A DNA stretch of 64,000 nt from Sulfitobacter sp. M05 (GCF_029285175.1 NZ_JABEDH010000001.1:372001-436000); one strand, 5' to 3'. Shown: positions 7,380-16,391, counted from the first letter of the stretch. Made by a program: numbers and translations. The notes: generated by a model not told the origin, from the letters alone.

Positions 7380-9809
7380 CTATCTTGGCATCTTCAGGAC
7401 CAGATCGCGGCCTCTTTTCTTGTAACGCAGTTCGTTTTGCCCAATGGCAGAGACCCGCCCGCCATCAATCCGATCCCCGACCACGACCTTTTGGTAGCGT
7501 CCATTGCCCAGCCGGATCAACGCGCGCCGGTTCGAGGGTTTGCCATAAACGCCGATCAAGTTCACTTTGCGCAGGTTCAACGCATTTTTGACGGTTGCCT
7601 GTTTCGCAACCGACGTGCTGGTCGGGATTTTGGGTGTGACAGTGCGCGGGGCAATGCTTGCGGCACTTGCAACACGGCGGGGCTGTTGTGCCTGCGCCTT
7701 CCGGGTGCGTTTGACAATCCGCGAAAAGTTGCGCGGGCGTACATCGGGGCGCACAGAGGCGCGCACGGCAAGTCGCGTGGCGCTCTCGACCGGGTTGGCC
7801 GCAAGGGCAAGGGCGACGGCCCCATCTGTCACGATCGGCTTGTTGTCGGGCAGTGCAGCGGCGGCGGCGGCCTGTGCGGCAGCAGCAACCTGTGCAGCGG
7901 CTTTTTGCTGCAAGGATCTTGGGCGCAGGGCGGGGCGGTACTCGGCCAATTCACGGCGCGTCAGCCCGCCCAAAAGGGCGCGTTCGGTTTTCTCGACCAG
8001 ATCGGCAGGGCGCGGCTTGGGACGGGCGGCGGCCAGAACATCGCGTGCGGTCGTGTCTTCTTCGGCAGTTTGAAACCGTGTTGGCGTGGCCGGTGGTACC
8101 AAAGGGGGCAGACCCAGAAATACGGTGTATCCATCCGGACTTAGCGCGCCCGCTGCGGTGGCGACAACCAGCCCGTTTTCATCCAGCGTAAAGGCCGTGC
8201 CAGCGGCCGCAGGCGAGGAAAGCGCCGCCAGACCGATATCGGTGCTAAAGCTGCCGACATCAGGCAGGGCAACCGCATCTGTTGCGGTGCTGACGGGATC
8301 AATACTGGTCAGATAAAGGTCTTCGATATTGATCAGACCGGCGGGTTCTTGTGGCACCTGCGGGGCCAGCGGCCAGATGCCCGAGGTCGCATAGCGGGCC
8401 TCTATCTCGGCCTCTGTTAGGGGGATCGGTGCAGTGGGCTGCGCCTGATCGCGCAGGGCATCCAGCACGGCGCTGTCTTCTTCGGTCAGCTCAGGGTCAA
8501 GTGCGGCCAGCTCAACATCGGCAGAAACGGTCGGTTCCTGCGAAACTGGTACGGAATCCGCCACCTCGGGGGTTGCGCGGGGACCAAACAGCCGTGACAA
8601 GCCGCCCTTGTCATCCAGAAACACGGATGCCCAGGCTGCCATTCCGGCCAGAAAAACCAATAGGGCGGCGGTCAGGATCAAACCCAGAAATCGCGGTTTG
8701 CCGCCAACCTGTGCGTTGCGGGCACCGAATATGGTCATCCGCTCTGTTTCGGAATCTTCTTGCGGATCGGTTGCATCCGGTGGGGTTGGCTGGTCCTTGG
8801 CGCTACGCCGGCTGAGGAAACCGGTCTTGCCCGTGCTCTTCGCGCCGGCCTTGGGGGCGTCTTGCAGGTCAGCTGCAAGTGGTGGTGCGACATGTGCAAC
8901 AGGTTCCGGTTCGACCGCGATATGCCCCGCGGTGACAGAACCCTCTGGCACGGCGGGCGTATCCCGGCGAACCCCGTCGAGCTTGGGCGTTGGCGCGTTG
9001 TCGCCACCTCGACGGCTGGCAAACCCAATGGTGGGCGGCGGGGCGGTTTCCTGTTCCGATAACGGTGCGGAGACGTGTTGCGAAGCTGTTTGCGGCGTGG
9101 CGGTTGTTGGTTCGGTTCCGCCAGCGGATGCCGCGTTCGCGCCAATATCTTGTGGCAGATCGGCAGTGGTTGCGGCTTGCTCCTGCTGCGTCCCTGTTGG
9201 CGCTGAGGTAGTGTCGACGGGGGGGGGAGGCGCAGGATTTGGATCAACAGGAAGGTCCGCCGGCCCAATGATGCGCACCGACGTTTTGTCGGGTGTTATC
9301 GTTTCACCAGGTTTCAAAAACGCTTCGGAAACAGAGGTTTGCCCAAAAAATGGTTCGCCGACGTAGGGATGTGTTCCTGGCACCGCGGCAAAGCTGACCG
9401 GATTAAAGCTGTGGTCGCGTGCGAAACTCTCGGCCTCGACCAGGGTTTCCTTTGCTACGGCTGCGATATGGGTGCTGTTGCCATCAGCGCAGCAGTCAAT
9501 CACCAGATCATCCACCGCATAAGGGGTTGCCCCTTCCAGCGCCAGCACAGCTGCCGCGTGGCGTGCGCCCGGATCAAGCCCGGGGGTTTCGATCGTCAGA
9601 TATTTGATTTGTTCGTTGGGCAGCAAGAGTTTGCAGCGCAGCGGACCTGTTTCAAGGGTGGCTGCCGTCTTGCGCAAAACGGTCAGTTCAGCGGCCAGAT
9701 CGGTGGTATCCAGCCCCACGTCGCCAACGATGCGCCATCCCCCGGCCACACGGTGCAGCAGGCAGATTCCATCGACTGAAAGGGAGAGGGCGAAACTGGG
9801 CTTCATCAC
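7380..9809 (-). CDS. Bitopic protein with GspL/PilM-like N-terminus and GspC/PilP-like C-terminus
   Basis: 809 residues. Residues 1-~145 look like the actin-like cytoplasmic fold of PilM/GspL ('MKPSFALSLSVDGICLLHR', 'CKLLLPNEQIKYLTIETP'). Residues ~170-370 are a Pro/Thr/Ala-rich disordered linker. A single membrane segment lies at ~374-397. The periplasmic part is again low complexity with Ala-rich stretches and ends in a compact domain ('NLIGVYGKPSNRRALIRLGNG') like PilP/GspC, which contacts secretins. A protein of this shape would span the inner membrane and link a cytoplasmic assembly to an outer-membrane partner. No other pilus or type II secretion genes are nearby. Domain calls are from pattern memory and need a profile search. 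Confidence 0.6.
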   Translation of the reverse strand: MMKPSFALSLSVDGICLLHRVAGGWRIVGDVGLDTTDLAAELTVLRKTAATLETGPLRCKLLLPNEQIKYLTIETPGLDPGARHAAAVLALEGATPYAVDDLVIDCCADGNSTHIAAVAKETLVEAESFARDHSFNPVSFAAVPGTHPYVGEPFFGQTSVSEAFLKPGETITPDKTSVRIIGPADLPVDPNPAPPPPVDTTSAPTGTQQEQAATTADLPQDIGANAASAGGTEPTTATPQTASQHVSAPLSEQETAPPPTIGFASRRGGDNAPTPKLDGVRRDTPAVPEGSVTAGHIAVEPEPVAHVAPPLAADLQDAPKAGAKSTGKTGFLSRRSAKDQPTPPDATDPQEDSETERMTIFGARNAQVGGKPRFLGLILTAALLVFLAGMAAWASVFLDDKGGLSRLFGPRATPEVADSVPVSQEPTVSADVELAALDPELTEEDSAVLDALRDQAQPTAPIPLTEAEIEARYATSGIWPLAPQVPQEPAGLINIEDLYLTSIDPVSTATDAVALPDVGSFSTDIGLAALSSPAAAGTAFTLDENGLVVATAAGALSPDGYTVFLGLPPLVPPATPTRFQTAEEDTTARDVLAAARPKPRPADLVEKTERALLGGLTRRELAEYRPALRPRSLQQKAAAQVAAAAQAAAAAALPDNKPIVTDGAVALALAANPVESATRLAVRASVRPDVRPRNFSRIVKRTRKAQAQQPRRVASAASIAPRTVTPKIPTSTSVAKQATVKNALNLRKVNLIGVYGKPSNRRALIRLGNGRYQKVVVGDRIDGGRVSAIGQNELRYKKRGRDLVLKMPR

Positions 9810-9886
9810 GACAGACTTTTACACAAGGAATGACGGCAATTGCTTAACCGTGGCTTAAGGCCAGAATAACCTGTAGGGCAGCGTAT

Positions 9887-9922
9887 GAAAAGGCCTGCGG
9901 CAGGTCGATGCCCGCCGCAGGC
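9887..9922 (-). terminator. Terminator of metY
   Basis: An 8-bp perfect GC-rich stem (CCTGCGGC at 9894-9901 with GCCGCAGG at 9914-9921), read on the minus strand, ends in CCTTTTC just downstream of the metY stop. Confidence 0.7.
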
Positions 9923-9962
9923 GATTGTTGGTGTCTTTACCTCATTGGCAAAGCTGTATTTT

Positions 9963-11252
9963 CTAGCTTGAGGCCTTGCCAAGCGCTTGATCAAGGTCTG
10001 CAATCAGGTCATCGGCGTCTTCTGTACCGATGGAAATACGCACCACGTTTTGGCCGGCACCGGCGGCTTCTTGCTGCTCGGGGGACAGTTGACGGTGGGT
10101 GGTTGAGGCCGAGTGGATCACAAGGCTGCGGGTGTCGCCCAGGTTGGCCACATGGCTGAAGATTTCCAGTGCATTGACCAGTTTTATGCAGGCCTCATAG
10201 CCGCCTTTCACGCTGATGGTGAACAGGGCACCCGCGCCCTTGGGGCAGACGGTTTTGGCACGTTCGAAATAGGGCGAAGATTCCAGACCGGCATAGGTGA
10301 CCTTTTCGATGCGGTCGTCCTGTTCCAGCCAATTGGCGACCTTGACCGCATTTTCCACATGGCGCTCCATGCGCAGCGACAGGGTTTCGGTGCCCATCAG
10401 GGTGTAATGCGCGGCTTGCGGGTTCATTGTCATGCCCAGATCGCGCAGCCCGATGGCAATGCCGTGGAAGGTAAAGGCCAGATTGCCAAAAGTCTCGTGG
10501 AAGTTCAGCCCGTGATAGGCCGGTTCCGGCGCGCTGAGTGAGGGGAACTTGTCATTGGCAGACCAGTCGAAATTGCCCGAATCAACAACACAGCCGCCGG
10601 TCACGGTGCCGTTGCCGGTCAGGTATTTTGTAGTCGAATGAACGACCAGCGTCGCGCCAAGTTCGATTGGCCGGCACAGGTAAGGCGTCGCGGTGGTATT
10701 GTCGATGATCAGCGGAATTTCAGCTGCGTCTGCGATGTCTGCAATGGCGCGCACGTCCATGATATAGCCGCCGGGGTTTGCGATGGCCTCGCCGAACACG
10801 GCGCGGGTATTATCGTCAATCGCGGCTTTTACGGCGTCCAGATCGTCGAAATCGACGAATTTGCATTCCCAGCCGAAGCGCTTGATCGTGTGACTGAACT
10901 GGGTGACCGTACCGCCGTAAAGACGTGTGGAGGCCACGATATTCTTACCCGGACCCATCAGCGGGAACAGGGCCATGATCTGCGCCGCGTGCCCCGAAGA
11001 ACAGCATACCGCGCCAACGCCGCCTTCAAGTGTGGCAATGCGTTCCTGCAAAACCGCGACCGTGGGGTTGGTCAGGCGGGAATAGATATATCCGACTTCT
11101 TGCAGGTTAAACAGCGCCGCCGCGTGATCTGCATCCCGGAACACATAGGCTGTTGTCTGATAGATCGGCGTCTGGCGTGCGCCGGTCGCGGGATCAGGAC
11201 GCGCGCCTGCGTGGATTTGCAGGGTATCAAAGCCGTGGGTCGTGTCGGACAT
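9963..11252 (-). CDS. metY: O-acetylhomoserine sulfhydrylase (MetY)
   Basis: 429 residues, typical of the longer MetY branch of the Cys/Met-metabolism PLP enzymes. It opens with 'GFDTLQIHAGARPDPATGARQTPIYQT', has the cofactor-binding 'SSGHAAQ' segment, and holds the PLP lysine in 'VHSTTKYLTGNGTVTGG'. The C-terminal 'VRISIGTEDADDLIADL' is diagnostic. It converts O-acetylhomoserine and sulfide to homocysteine, the direct sulfhydrylation route to methionine. An AAGGAGA site precedes the ATG and is partly inside a possible leader hairpin (11258-11310). Confidence 0.95.
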   Translation of the reverse strand: MSDTTHGFDTLQIHAGARPDPATGARQTPIYQTTAYVFRDADHAAALFNLQEVGYIYSRLTNPTVAVLQERIATLEGGVGAVCCSSGHAAQIMALFPLMGPGKNIVASTRLYGGTVTQFSHTIKRFGWECKFVDFDDLDAVKAAIDDNTRAVFGEAIANPGGYIMDVRAIADIADAAEIPLIIDNTTATPYLCRPIELGATLVVHSTTKYLTGNGTVTGGCVVDSGNFDWSANDKFPSLSAPEPAYHGLNFHETFGNLAFTFHGIAIGLRDLGMTMNPQAAHYTLMGTETLSLRMERHVENAVKVANWLEQDDRIEKVTYAGLESSPYFERAKTVCPKGAGALFTISVKGGYEACIKLVNALEIFSHVANLGDTRSLVIHSASTTHRQLSPEQQEAAGAGQNVVRISIGTEDADDLIADLDQALGKASS

Positions 11253-11257
11253 GGGTG

Positions 11258-11310
11258 TCTCCTTGTGAGGTTTGACAAATGGTTAGCGGATGGGCTTTCG
11301 CCACACAAGG
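11258..11310 (-). promoter_or_regulatory. Possible ribosome-site-masking leader hairpin of metY
   Basis: On the minus strand CCTTGTG (11310-11304) can pair with CACAAGG (11267-11261), and the second arm contains the metY ribosome binding site. A short GGC-GAAA-GCC hairpin lies between the arms. This geometry could control translation, as SAM-sensing leaders do upstream of metY in related bacteria. I could not match it to SAM-II or SAM/SAH riboswitch consensus sequences. Confidence 0.3.
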
Positions 11311-11387
11311 GAGCCGCCCCTTCAAGGAACGGGCGTTCTGCAATGATGCAGGGGCGTAAAACATATGTTTGGCTGGGCAGCCTGAGC

Positions 11388-12404
11388 CTAACGGATCCAG
11401 AAGCCGTTCTTTTTGATCCGGTTACGGATCACCTGTTCCCGGCGCGGCAGGTTGTCCTGATCAAACAAGGCCCGCACCTTGTGACCGCGCCCCTGATAGA
11501 TCATGCGTTTCGCGGCATTCGATCCCTTTAGCACTTTCTTCAGCTTGTTCGGTGCGGTGACGGTTTCCAGTACCTCAATCACACGGGCGCTTTCACGTGC
11601 ATAAAGCAGCGGCAGCAACCGGTAGTGACAGCTGACCTCGCCGTCGAGATACCCCGTTGGCAAGGCGTCGCGCCCGCCGCCAAGCGCATGGATGACCAAG
11701 GGTAGGGCAATCTGGTCCAGCCATGGATCAAAGGATTGGGCGCAGAGTTCGACGGGGGGCGTGTCGCGGATCGCCAAGGCATAATGCAGGAACTTTGCCC
11801 CGAATTCACGCGGGCAGCGGTAAAAGAAGAACCCTGCGTTGAAGTAGAGATAGCGGCGCCAGTATTCGTCAGGCTGGCCCAAATCGAGGCTGCTGTCGAA
11901 ATCGAGGTCGAACTTGTCATAGAGCGATTTCCACAGGCCGGCATAGCCGGGGCCATACACCTGCGGGACCGGCCATGTGCCTTCGCGGCGCAGCGATGCG
12001 CTGGGGCGGTCAAAGTCGAACGGGACCGACATCAGATCACCGGTGATCAGAGTATCAGTGTCAAAAAATACAAAGGGTTCGCCTTTGGGCAGAGCCTTGA
12101 GCATCTCGATCTTGTTGCCATAGGGATAGGCATCGCCGAAATGACTGCATTCAAAGTGAATGATCTCAGCGCCGAGATTTTCCAGAGCGGCGCGGATATC
12201 GCCGTTCTTGATCGTCGGGTCATTCTTCCACAGCGGACCGGGTTGCGGTTCTGCGACAATCAGACGACCGGAAAAATCCGGGCTGGAATGACGTAGGGAG
12301 GCGGCAAAAATCAGCGCCTCATAGGCCAGCCGCCCGTGCTGGCCGACAATCACCACGTTAAAGGAGGAATTGGACGTTTGCCGGCTTGCCTGTTCACGTG
12401 CCAT
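11388..12404 (-). CDS. Putative glycosyltransferase-like protein with DxD motif
   Basis: 338 residues from the ATG at 12404; the frame extends 18 basic codons further but 'MAREQASRQTSNSSFNVVIVGQHG' is a better start. It resembles GT-A fold transferases: an N-terminal beta-alpha start ('VVIVGQHGRLAYEALIFAASLR'), then 'FVFFDTDTLITGDL' with a DxD metal/nucleotide-sugar site near residue 115-120, and aromatic-rich 'YLYFNAGFFFYRCP' as in GT8-like enzymes. No membrane segment or signal peptide is seen. The donor and acceptor are unknown. It is a stand-alone gene. Confidence 0.6.
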   Translation of the reverse strand: MAREQASRQTSNSSFNVVIVGQHGRLAYEALIFAASLRHSSPDFSGRLIVAEPQPGPLWKNDPTIKNGDIRAALENLGAEIIHFECSHFGDAYPYGNKIEMLKALPKGEPFVFFDTDTLITGDLMSVPFDFDRPSASLRREGTWPVPQVYGPGYAGLWKSLYDKFDLDFDSSLDLGQPDEYWRRYLYFNAGFFFYRCPREFGAKFLHYALAIRDTPPVELCAQSFDPWLDQIALPLVIHALGGGRDALPTGYLDGEVSCHYRLLPLLYARESARVIEVLETVTAPNKLKKVLKGSNAAKRMIYQGRGHKVRALFDQDNLPRREQVIRNRIKKNGFWIR

Positions 12405-12494
12405 AGTTCTGCTGCGCCTCTTTTTTCGGGGACTATAGGCGCGAATGGGTTTGCGCAAAAGACGGCAATTTCGCCACGGTTAGGGAGACAGGTC

Positions 12495-13073
12495 ATGTTA
12501 GGGGTATTCTTGGCGATGGTGGCGGCGACCATGAACGGGGCGGCACCGGCTGTGCCACAAGCACAGGTGGCGGTCACACAATCGGTACCGGCCAGTCAAT
12601 CCGATACCGCCATAGGGGGCGGGCAGGTTGCGGCCCCCGCAGACAACGCCACAGGCACCACAGCATTTAACATGGCCGTGGTTCCTGCCGGCCTGAACGC
12701 CGAAGCGCAAACTCCCAGCGGCAAGTTTACCACTGCCGGAGAAGTGAAACCGATCCTTAATGCCACCAAGGGCAGCTGGGTGGCGCTGCGTGAATTTGAT
12801 GGTCAGGACCTTCTGTATGTGACTCATCTATGGGCCTGGCGCTGTGGGCTGAAGGCCATGGCGATTTCCGTCAACAGCGAGACGATGCAGAACTGGCCTT
12901 TGCCACCCTGTCATGTGGATAGCGCCATGCCGAACGCGGTTTTGCCACAGGACGGGGTGCCATATCTGACATTGCGTCTTGGGGCGGTGCAGAACATCAC
13001 CATCCAGCTTGTCTATGATGATTTGAGCATGGATGTTGCGCGTTTTGCCCGCAAGGATGTGCTGCTGCCCTGA
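12495..13073 (+). CDS. Hypothetical secreted protein
   Basis: 192 residues from ATG 12495, which gives a hydrophobic start (MLGVFLAMVAATMNGAAPA) compatible with a Sec signal peptide. A Thr/Gln/Ala-rich stretch follows, then a ~100-residue domain with two cysteines ('WRCGLKAM' and 'LPPCHVD') that could form a disulfide in the periplasm. I do not recognise the domain. It is divergent from the glycosyltransferase-like gene across ~90 bp. Confidence 0.6.
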   Translation: MLGVFLAMVAATMNGAAPAVPQAQVAVTQSVPASQSDTAIGGGQVAAPADNATGTTAFNMAVVPAGLNAEAQTPSGKFTTAGEVKPILNATKGSWVALREFDGQDLLYVTHLWAWRCGLKAMAISVNSETMQNWPLPPCHVDSAMPNAVLPQDGVPYLTLRLGAVQNITIQLVYDDLSMDVARFARKDVLLP

Positions 13074-13248
13074 TGCAGCGTTCTGTTGCCTCGCTGGTTT
13101 TGCCGCTGCGCGACCTGAACCGTTGTTTTCTACCAAGTTTGATCATGCTACCAGCTCTATGGAGGATCCAGCTGTGGCAGGGGCGTAGGATAAAAGCCCT
13201 TGCGACAGACATGGGCGTGCAACGGAACAGAAGCATCAAAAGGGGCGG

Positions 13249-14319
13249 ATGGTGAGACAGTATTTGTTGCTGTGCGGCGCGCTTGCGGTCTTGGCGTCAT
13301 GCACCCCATTGCCGGATCATATTTCGTTTTCCCCTCCTGACGAGACGGCGACCGTTCAGGACGTGTATGTCAGTGCCGCGCGCCTGCCCAGTATTCGGGA
13401 TGCCGATATCCGGCAGGACCGCAACAGAACGGCCCGCTTTGCCCGCTATGGTGTTTCCATTCCACCCACCCATGCCACGGGGCAAATTGAATGGCCTGAA
13501 AAGGATGCGCATGTTGATCCCGCGACGGATTTTGCAGTGGTTGATCTGGATGTTCTGCGCGGAGGTTCTGCCTTTGTCGAGCGTCTGAACGCCGAGCCGG
13601 GGGAGGAGGTTGCGGTTTTTGTTCATGGCTACAACAACACCCCATCCGAGGCCTTGTACCGGTTGGCCCAGATCAGCCATGATTTTTCTATCGCCGCGCC
13701 GCGAGTGTTGTTTGCTTGGCCCTCCGCAGGGACGCCGGCGGGCTATGTCTATGACCGCGACAGTGTGCTGTTCTCGCGTGATCCGCTGGTTGATCTGTTG
13801 TCCACTCTGGGGCGTCAGACGGACAAGAAAATCATTCTCATGGCGCATTCCATGGGGGCGCAGTTGGCGATGGAGGCCCTGCGCCAGCTGGCGCTGACGG
13901 GCAGGCGGGACGTGTTGCGCAAGCTGGACGCTGTTGTTTTGCTGGCCCCTGATATTGATCCGGATATTTTTCGTGCGCAGGCCAATGTTATTGGCAGGTT
14001 ACCAGACCCTTTTGTCATCATGACCAACCGCCACGACAAGGCATTGCGGCTTTCGGCCTTTCTGAACATCGGGCGTCAAAAGGTTGGGGACTTAAGCCGC
14101 GCCTCTGATGTCGCGGGGTTGAACGTCACATTGTTCGATTTTTCCGCTGTTGCCGATGGGGCCAACCACGACCATCTGGTGCCTGTCACATCACCCGCAG
14201 CCGTTGCCCTGCTGCGCAATCTAGTAGATTCAGACCGGCGCGGCGCACCTGATCTATCCTCGTTTGATGTCGGCGTGGACGGCGTGATCCGCGCCCGCGC
14301 GGTTCAGAAAGCGAAATAG
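13249..14319 (+). CDS. Lipoprotein alpha/beta hydrolase (DUF900 family)
   Basis: 356 residues with a lipoprotein signal ('LAVLASC', acylated Cys18), so likely membrane-anchored in the periplasm. The core is an alpha/beta hydrolase of the DUF900 type: 'VAVFVHGYNNTPSEAL' (oxyanion strand), 'FAWPSAGTPAGYVYD', the nucleophile elbow 'AHSMGAQ' (GxSxG-like, Ser at the centre), and 'NHDHLVPV' near the C-terminus supplying the likely catalytic His. Its ester or amide substrate is unknown. The GTG one codon after the ATG has better spacing from AGGGG and may be the true start. Confidence 0.85.
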   Translation: MVRQYLLLCGALAVLASCTPLPDHISFSPPDETATVQDVYVSAARLPSIRDADIRQDRNRTARFARYGVSIPPTHATGQIEWPEKDAHVDPATDFAVVDLDVLRGGSAFVERLNAEPGEEVAVFVHGYNNTPSEALYRLAQISHDFSIAAPRVLFAWPSAGTPAGYVYDRDSVLFSRDPLVDLLSTLGRQTDKKIILMAHSMGAQLAMEALRQLALTGRRDVLRKLDAVVLLAPDIDPDIFRAQANVIGRLPDPFVIMTNRHDKALRLSAFLNIGRQKVGDLSRASDVAGLNVTLFDFSAVADGANHDHLVPVTSPAAVALLRNLVDSDRRGAPDLSSFDVGVDGVIRARAVQKAK

Positions 14320-14371
14320 GCCGCCCGCTACCGATCCAGCGCGTTTTTTTGCACAGTTTAAAGTTCTGCCC

Positions 14372-14449
14372 GTCTTGCTTGGTTTTGGAAATCCGTCTCA
14401 ACAGCTGAGCGGGTAGTGGTCGGCGATCCGGGATCCGAGGCCTGAGCGG
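14372..14449. repeat. Decayed duplicate of the tRNA-Tyr 3' end and its downstream flank
   Basis: This stretch aligns by eye with 16311-16391, which covers the 3' end of tRNA-Tyr and the bases after it. The best part is the shared GTCTTG.TTG.TTTT..AAATCCGTCTCAA block, ~29 bases with about four differences. It is followed by a weaker match to the tRNA acceptor/T-arm (GTCGGCGATCCGGGAT against GTGGGCGACCCTGGAAT). The copy no longer folds as a tRNA. The rest of 14320-14592 holds no gene. Confidence 0.55.
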
Positions 14450-14592
14450 TTGAACGTCAGACAGTTTCGTCTCTAACGATGTCGTCTCGATTGCCGAAAC
14501 GCCAATGCGACAAGATTCGCACTCTTGCAAGTTGAGCGCCACTCCGGCAAATGTCTCGTAGAATTGATAGTAGATTTAACGCAGGTTTCGCC

Positions 14593-14886
14593 ATGTCTGA
14601 CAGAACATTTATTCGGCATGTGGTCTTCTTCAGTGCTGCAGATCAAAATGACGTTGAACGTATTATGGATGGCCTGTCTTTACTCGGAAACATTCCTCAT
14701 TCTTCTATGTTTGAGGTGGTTCGAAACAGCCGTGTCGATAAACTTTCAGGCGAGGTCGATGTGATCGTTTATGCAGAGTTTGTGGATGAGGCAGCATTGC
14801 AAGCGTACAAAGATCATCCAATTTACCAGCAGGCAATTGATGTTGTCCGACCGTTGCGTGAATTGCGGATCGCTGCCGACTTTTGA
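14593..14886 (+). CDS. Dabb family (stress-responsive alpha/beta barrel) protein
   Basis: 97 residues from ATG 14593. The sequence 'FIRHVVFFSAADQNDVERIMDGLSLLG' and 'VIVYAEFVDEAALQAYKDHPIYQQ' is the ferredoxin-like Dabb fold, which forms dimeric alpha+beta barrels. Members include small cyclases and many proteins of unknown role. It overlaps the next gene: the pabB TTG start lies inside its last codons, so the two are translationally coupled. Base use looks less GC-rich than that of the neighbouring genes, in line with acquisition. Confidence 0.85.
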   Translation: MSDRTFIRHVVFFSAADQNDVERIMDGLSLLGNIPHSSMFEVVRNSRVDKLSGEVDVIVYAEFVDEAALQAYKDHPIYQQAIDVVRPLRELRIAADF

Positions 14887-16016
14887 CACCGGTGAAAAAC
14901 GCAAAGGTGATCTTTGATCGCGGCCCCATTGCGGGAGGTACAGCATTTGCCGCGCCAAATGCTGTCATCAAGGCGAACAATCCCAATGAAGTCGATCGCG
15001 CGTTTGATGCGATGCAGCAGGCCCAGTTGGATGGGAAATGGCTTGCTGGGTATCTCTCGTATGAGTTTGGTTACCTTTCATCACCCAAGTTGGTGAATTT
15101 ACTGCCTCCATTAAGAGAACTTCCGCTGATCCATTTTGGTGTCTTTGATGCCCCGACATCCCTACAGGCCGTGTCCGGTGACTCGCCTGTTACACTGGAC
15201 CCACCGCAACCGCTTTGGGATTTCAAACATTACGAAAGGGCCTTTCAGAAGGTGCATGATTACATCGCGGCGGGCGACATCTATCAGGCCAATCTCACGT
15301 TCCCGCTGACATCACGTTTTACTGGTAGCATTGAGCAGCTGTATGCGCAGCTACAGCGACGCCAGCCGGTGCCGCATGGCGTTTTGGTCGACTTAGGGGG
15401 CTGCGCCTTGCTTTCGCGGTCTCCAGAGCTGTTCTTTTCGCTTTCGCAGAACGGTAGGTTGCGAACCCGCCCTATGAAAGGCACCGCCCCGCGGGGAAAA
15501 ACCGCTGCAGCCGACGATGCACTTCGAGACGAGCTTCAATCTTCTGAAAAGAATCGCGCCGAGAACCTTATGATCGTTGATCTGTTGCGCAACGACATGA
15601 GCCGTGTTTCAGAGATTGGCAGCGTAACTGTTCCAGAGTTGTTCGCGATTGAGCGGTTCGCAACATTGCATCAGATGACATCCAGCATCACCTCGCAAAT
15701 CTGCGAAGGGACAACGTTCAAAGAGCTGTTTCTGGCCCTGTTTCCCTGCGGCTCGATTACCGGAGCGCCGAAGGTGCGGGCGATGCAAATCATTCGCGAA
15801 ATTGAAACGCAGCCGCGCGAGGCCTACTGCGGTTCCATCGGATGGATTGCACCCAACGGCGCGATGGAGTTCAATGTTGCCATCCGCACCTTGCTATGCC
15901 GACAAGACCAAACCGTCCAAATGAATGTTGGTGGTGGTGTGGTTTACGACAGTACAGCCCAGAGCGAATACGAAGAGGCTATGCTGAAATCTCATTTTGC
16001 CAAGTTACAGCAATGA
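14883..16016 (+). CDS. pabB: Aminodeoxychorismate synthase component I (PabB-like)
   Basis: 377 residues from a TTG that overlaps the preceding stop. It is a chorismate-binding enzyme: 'AGDIYQANLTFPL', 'RPMKGTAPRGKT', 'DLLRNDMSRVSEIGSV', 'GSITGAPKVRAMQIIREIE', 'GVVYDSTAQSEYEEA'. The Lys in the 'MKGT' motif separates PabB/ADC synthase from TrpE, which has Ala there. It would aminate chorismate to 4-amino-4-deoxychorismate for p-aminobenzoate and folate. It is shorter than E. coli PabB at the N-terminus, and neither PabA nor PabC is adjacent, so a role in another chorismate-derived product is possible. Confidence 0.85.
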   Translation: MTPVKNAKVIFDRGPIAGGTAFAAPNAVIKANNPNEVDRAFDAMQQAQLDGKWLAGYLSYEFGYLSSPKLVNLLPPLRELPLIHFGVFDAPTSLQAVSGDSPVTLDPPQPLWDFKHYERAFQKVHDYIAAGDIYQANLTFPLTSRFTGSIEQLYAQLQRRQPVPHGVLVDLGGCALLSRSPELFFSLSQNGRLRTRPMKGTAPRGKTAAADDALRDELQSSEKNRAENLMIVDLLRNDMSRVSEIGSVTVPELFAIERFATLHQMTSSITSQICEGTTFKELFLALFPCGSITGAPKVRAMQIIREIETQPREAYCGSIGWIAPNGAMEFNVAIRTLLCRQDQTVQMNVGGGVVYDSTAQSEYEEAMLKSHFAKLQQ

Positions 16017-16310
16017 AAATTGCGTTCAGGGCGCGAACTCCGGCCATGGACAATACCACCACGCGAAGTCGCAGGCTGCGGATGCTGCCCCAGACCGCGC
16101 CGAATGTCGGACCTGAGGCAGAAATGCTTGACGGTTGGTTTGCTATTGCGGGACGCGGCTTGTTGTTACTTTTCAGAAAGTCCGTTGTATCCAATAAGAA
16201 GTGTCCGACGTAACTCATGCATGTCCGTCTGTGGGAGGGAACCGCAGGTCGCTTCGATCAAGGCGAGGAGGCGCGGGATTGTTCCGGGGGATCAATCGGT
16301 TTCATCGCGT
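16017..16310. other. Gene-free stretch after pabB
   Basis: About 290 bases with no frame I can support on either strand and no clear hairpin followed by a T-run. It ends at the flank that is shared with the decayed tRNA-Tyr copy. Confidence 0.5.
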
Positions 16311-16391
16311 GTCTTGTTTGATTTTTGTAAATCCGTCTCAATATTAGAGAGGGATAATGGTGGGCGACCCTGGAATCGAACCAGGCGTGCG
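16311..16391. repeat. tRNA-Tyr 3' end and flank, partner of the decayed copy at 14372-14449
   Basis: Same strand orientation as the copy at 14372-14449, so the two form imperfect direct repeats bracketing the Dabb-pabB segment. tRNA 3' ends are common attachment sites for integrating elements. Confidence 0.5.

Noticed and set aside
11253-11387. SAM-II or SAM/SAH riboswitch upstream of metY
   Set aside because: The conserved loop and pseudoknot bases of those classes, as I remember them, are not present; only a generic masking hairpin is reported.
14372-14449. A second functional tRNA gene
   Set aside because: Only the acceptor/T-arm end resembles tRNA-Tyr; no anticodon arm or complementary 5' acceptor strand exists.
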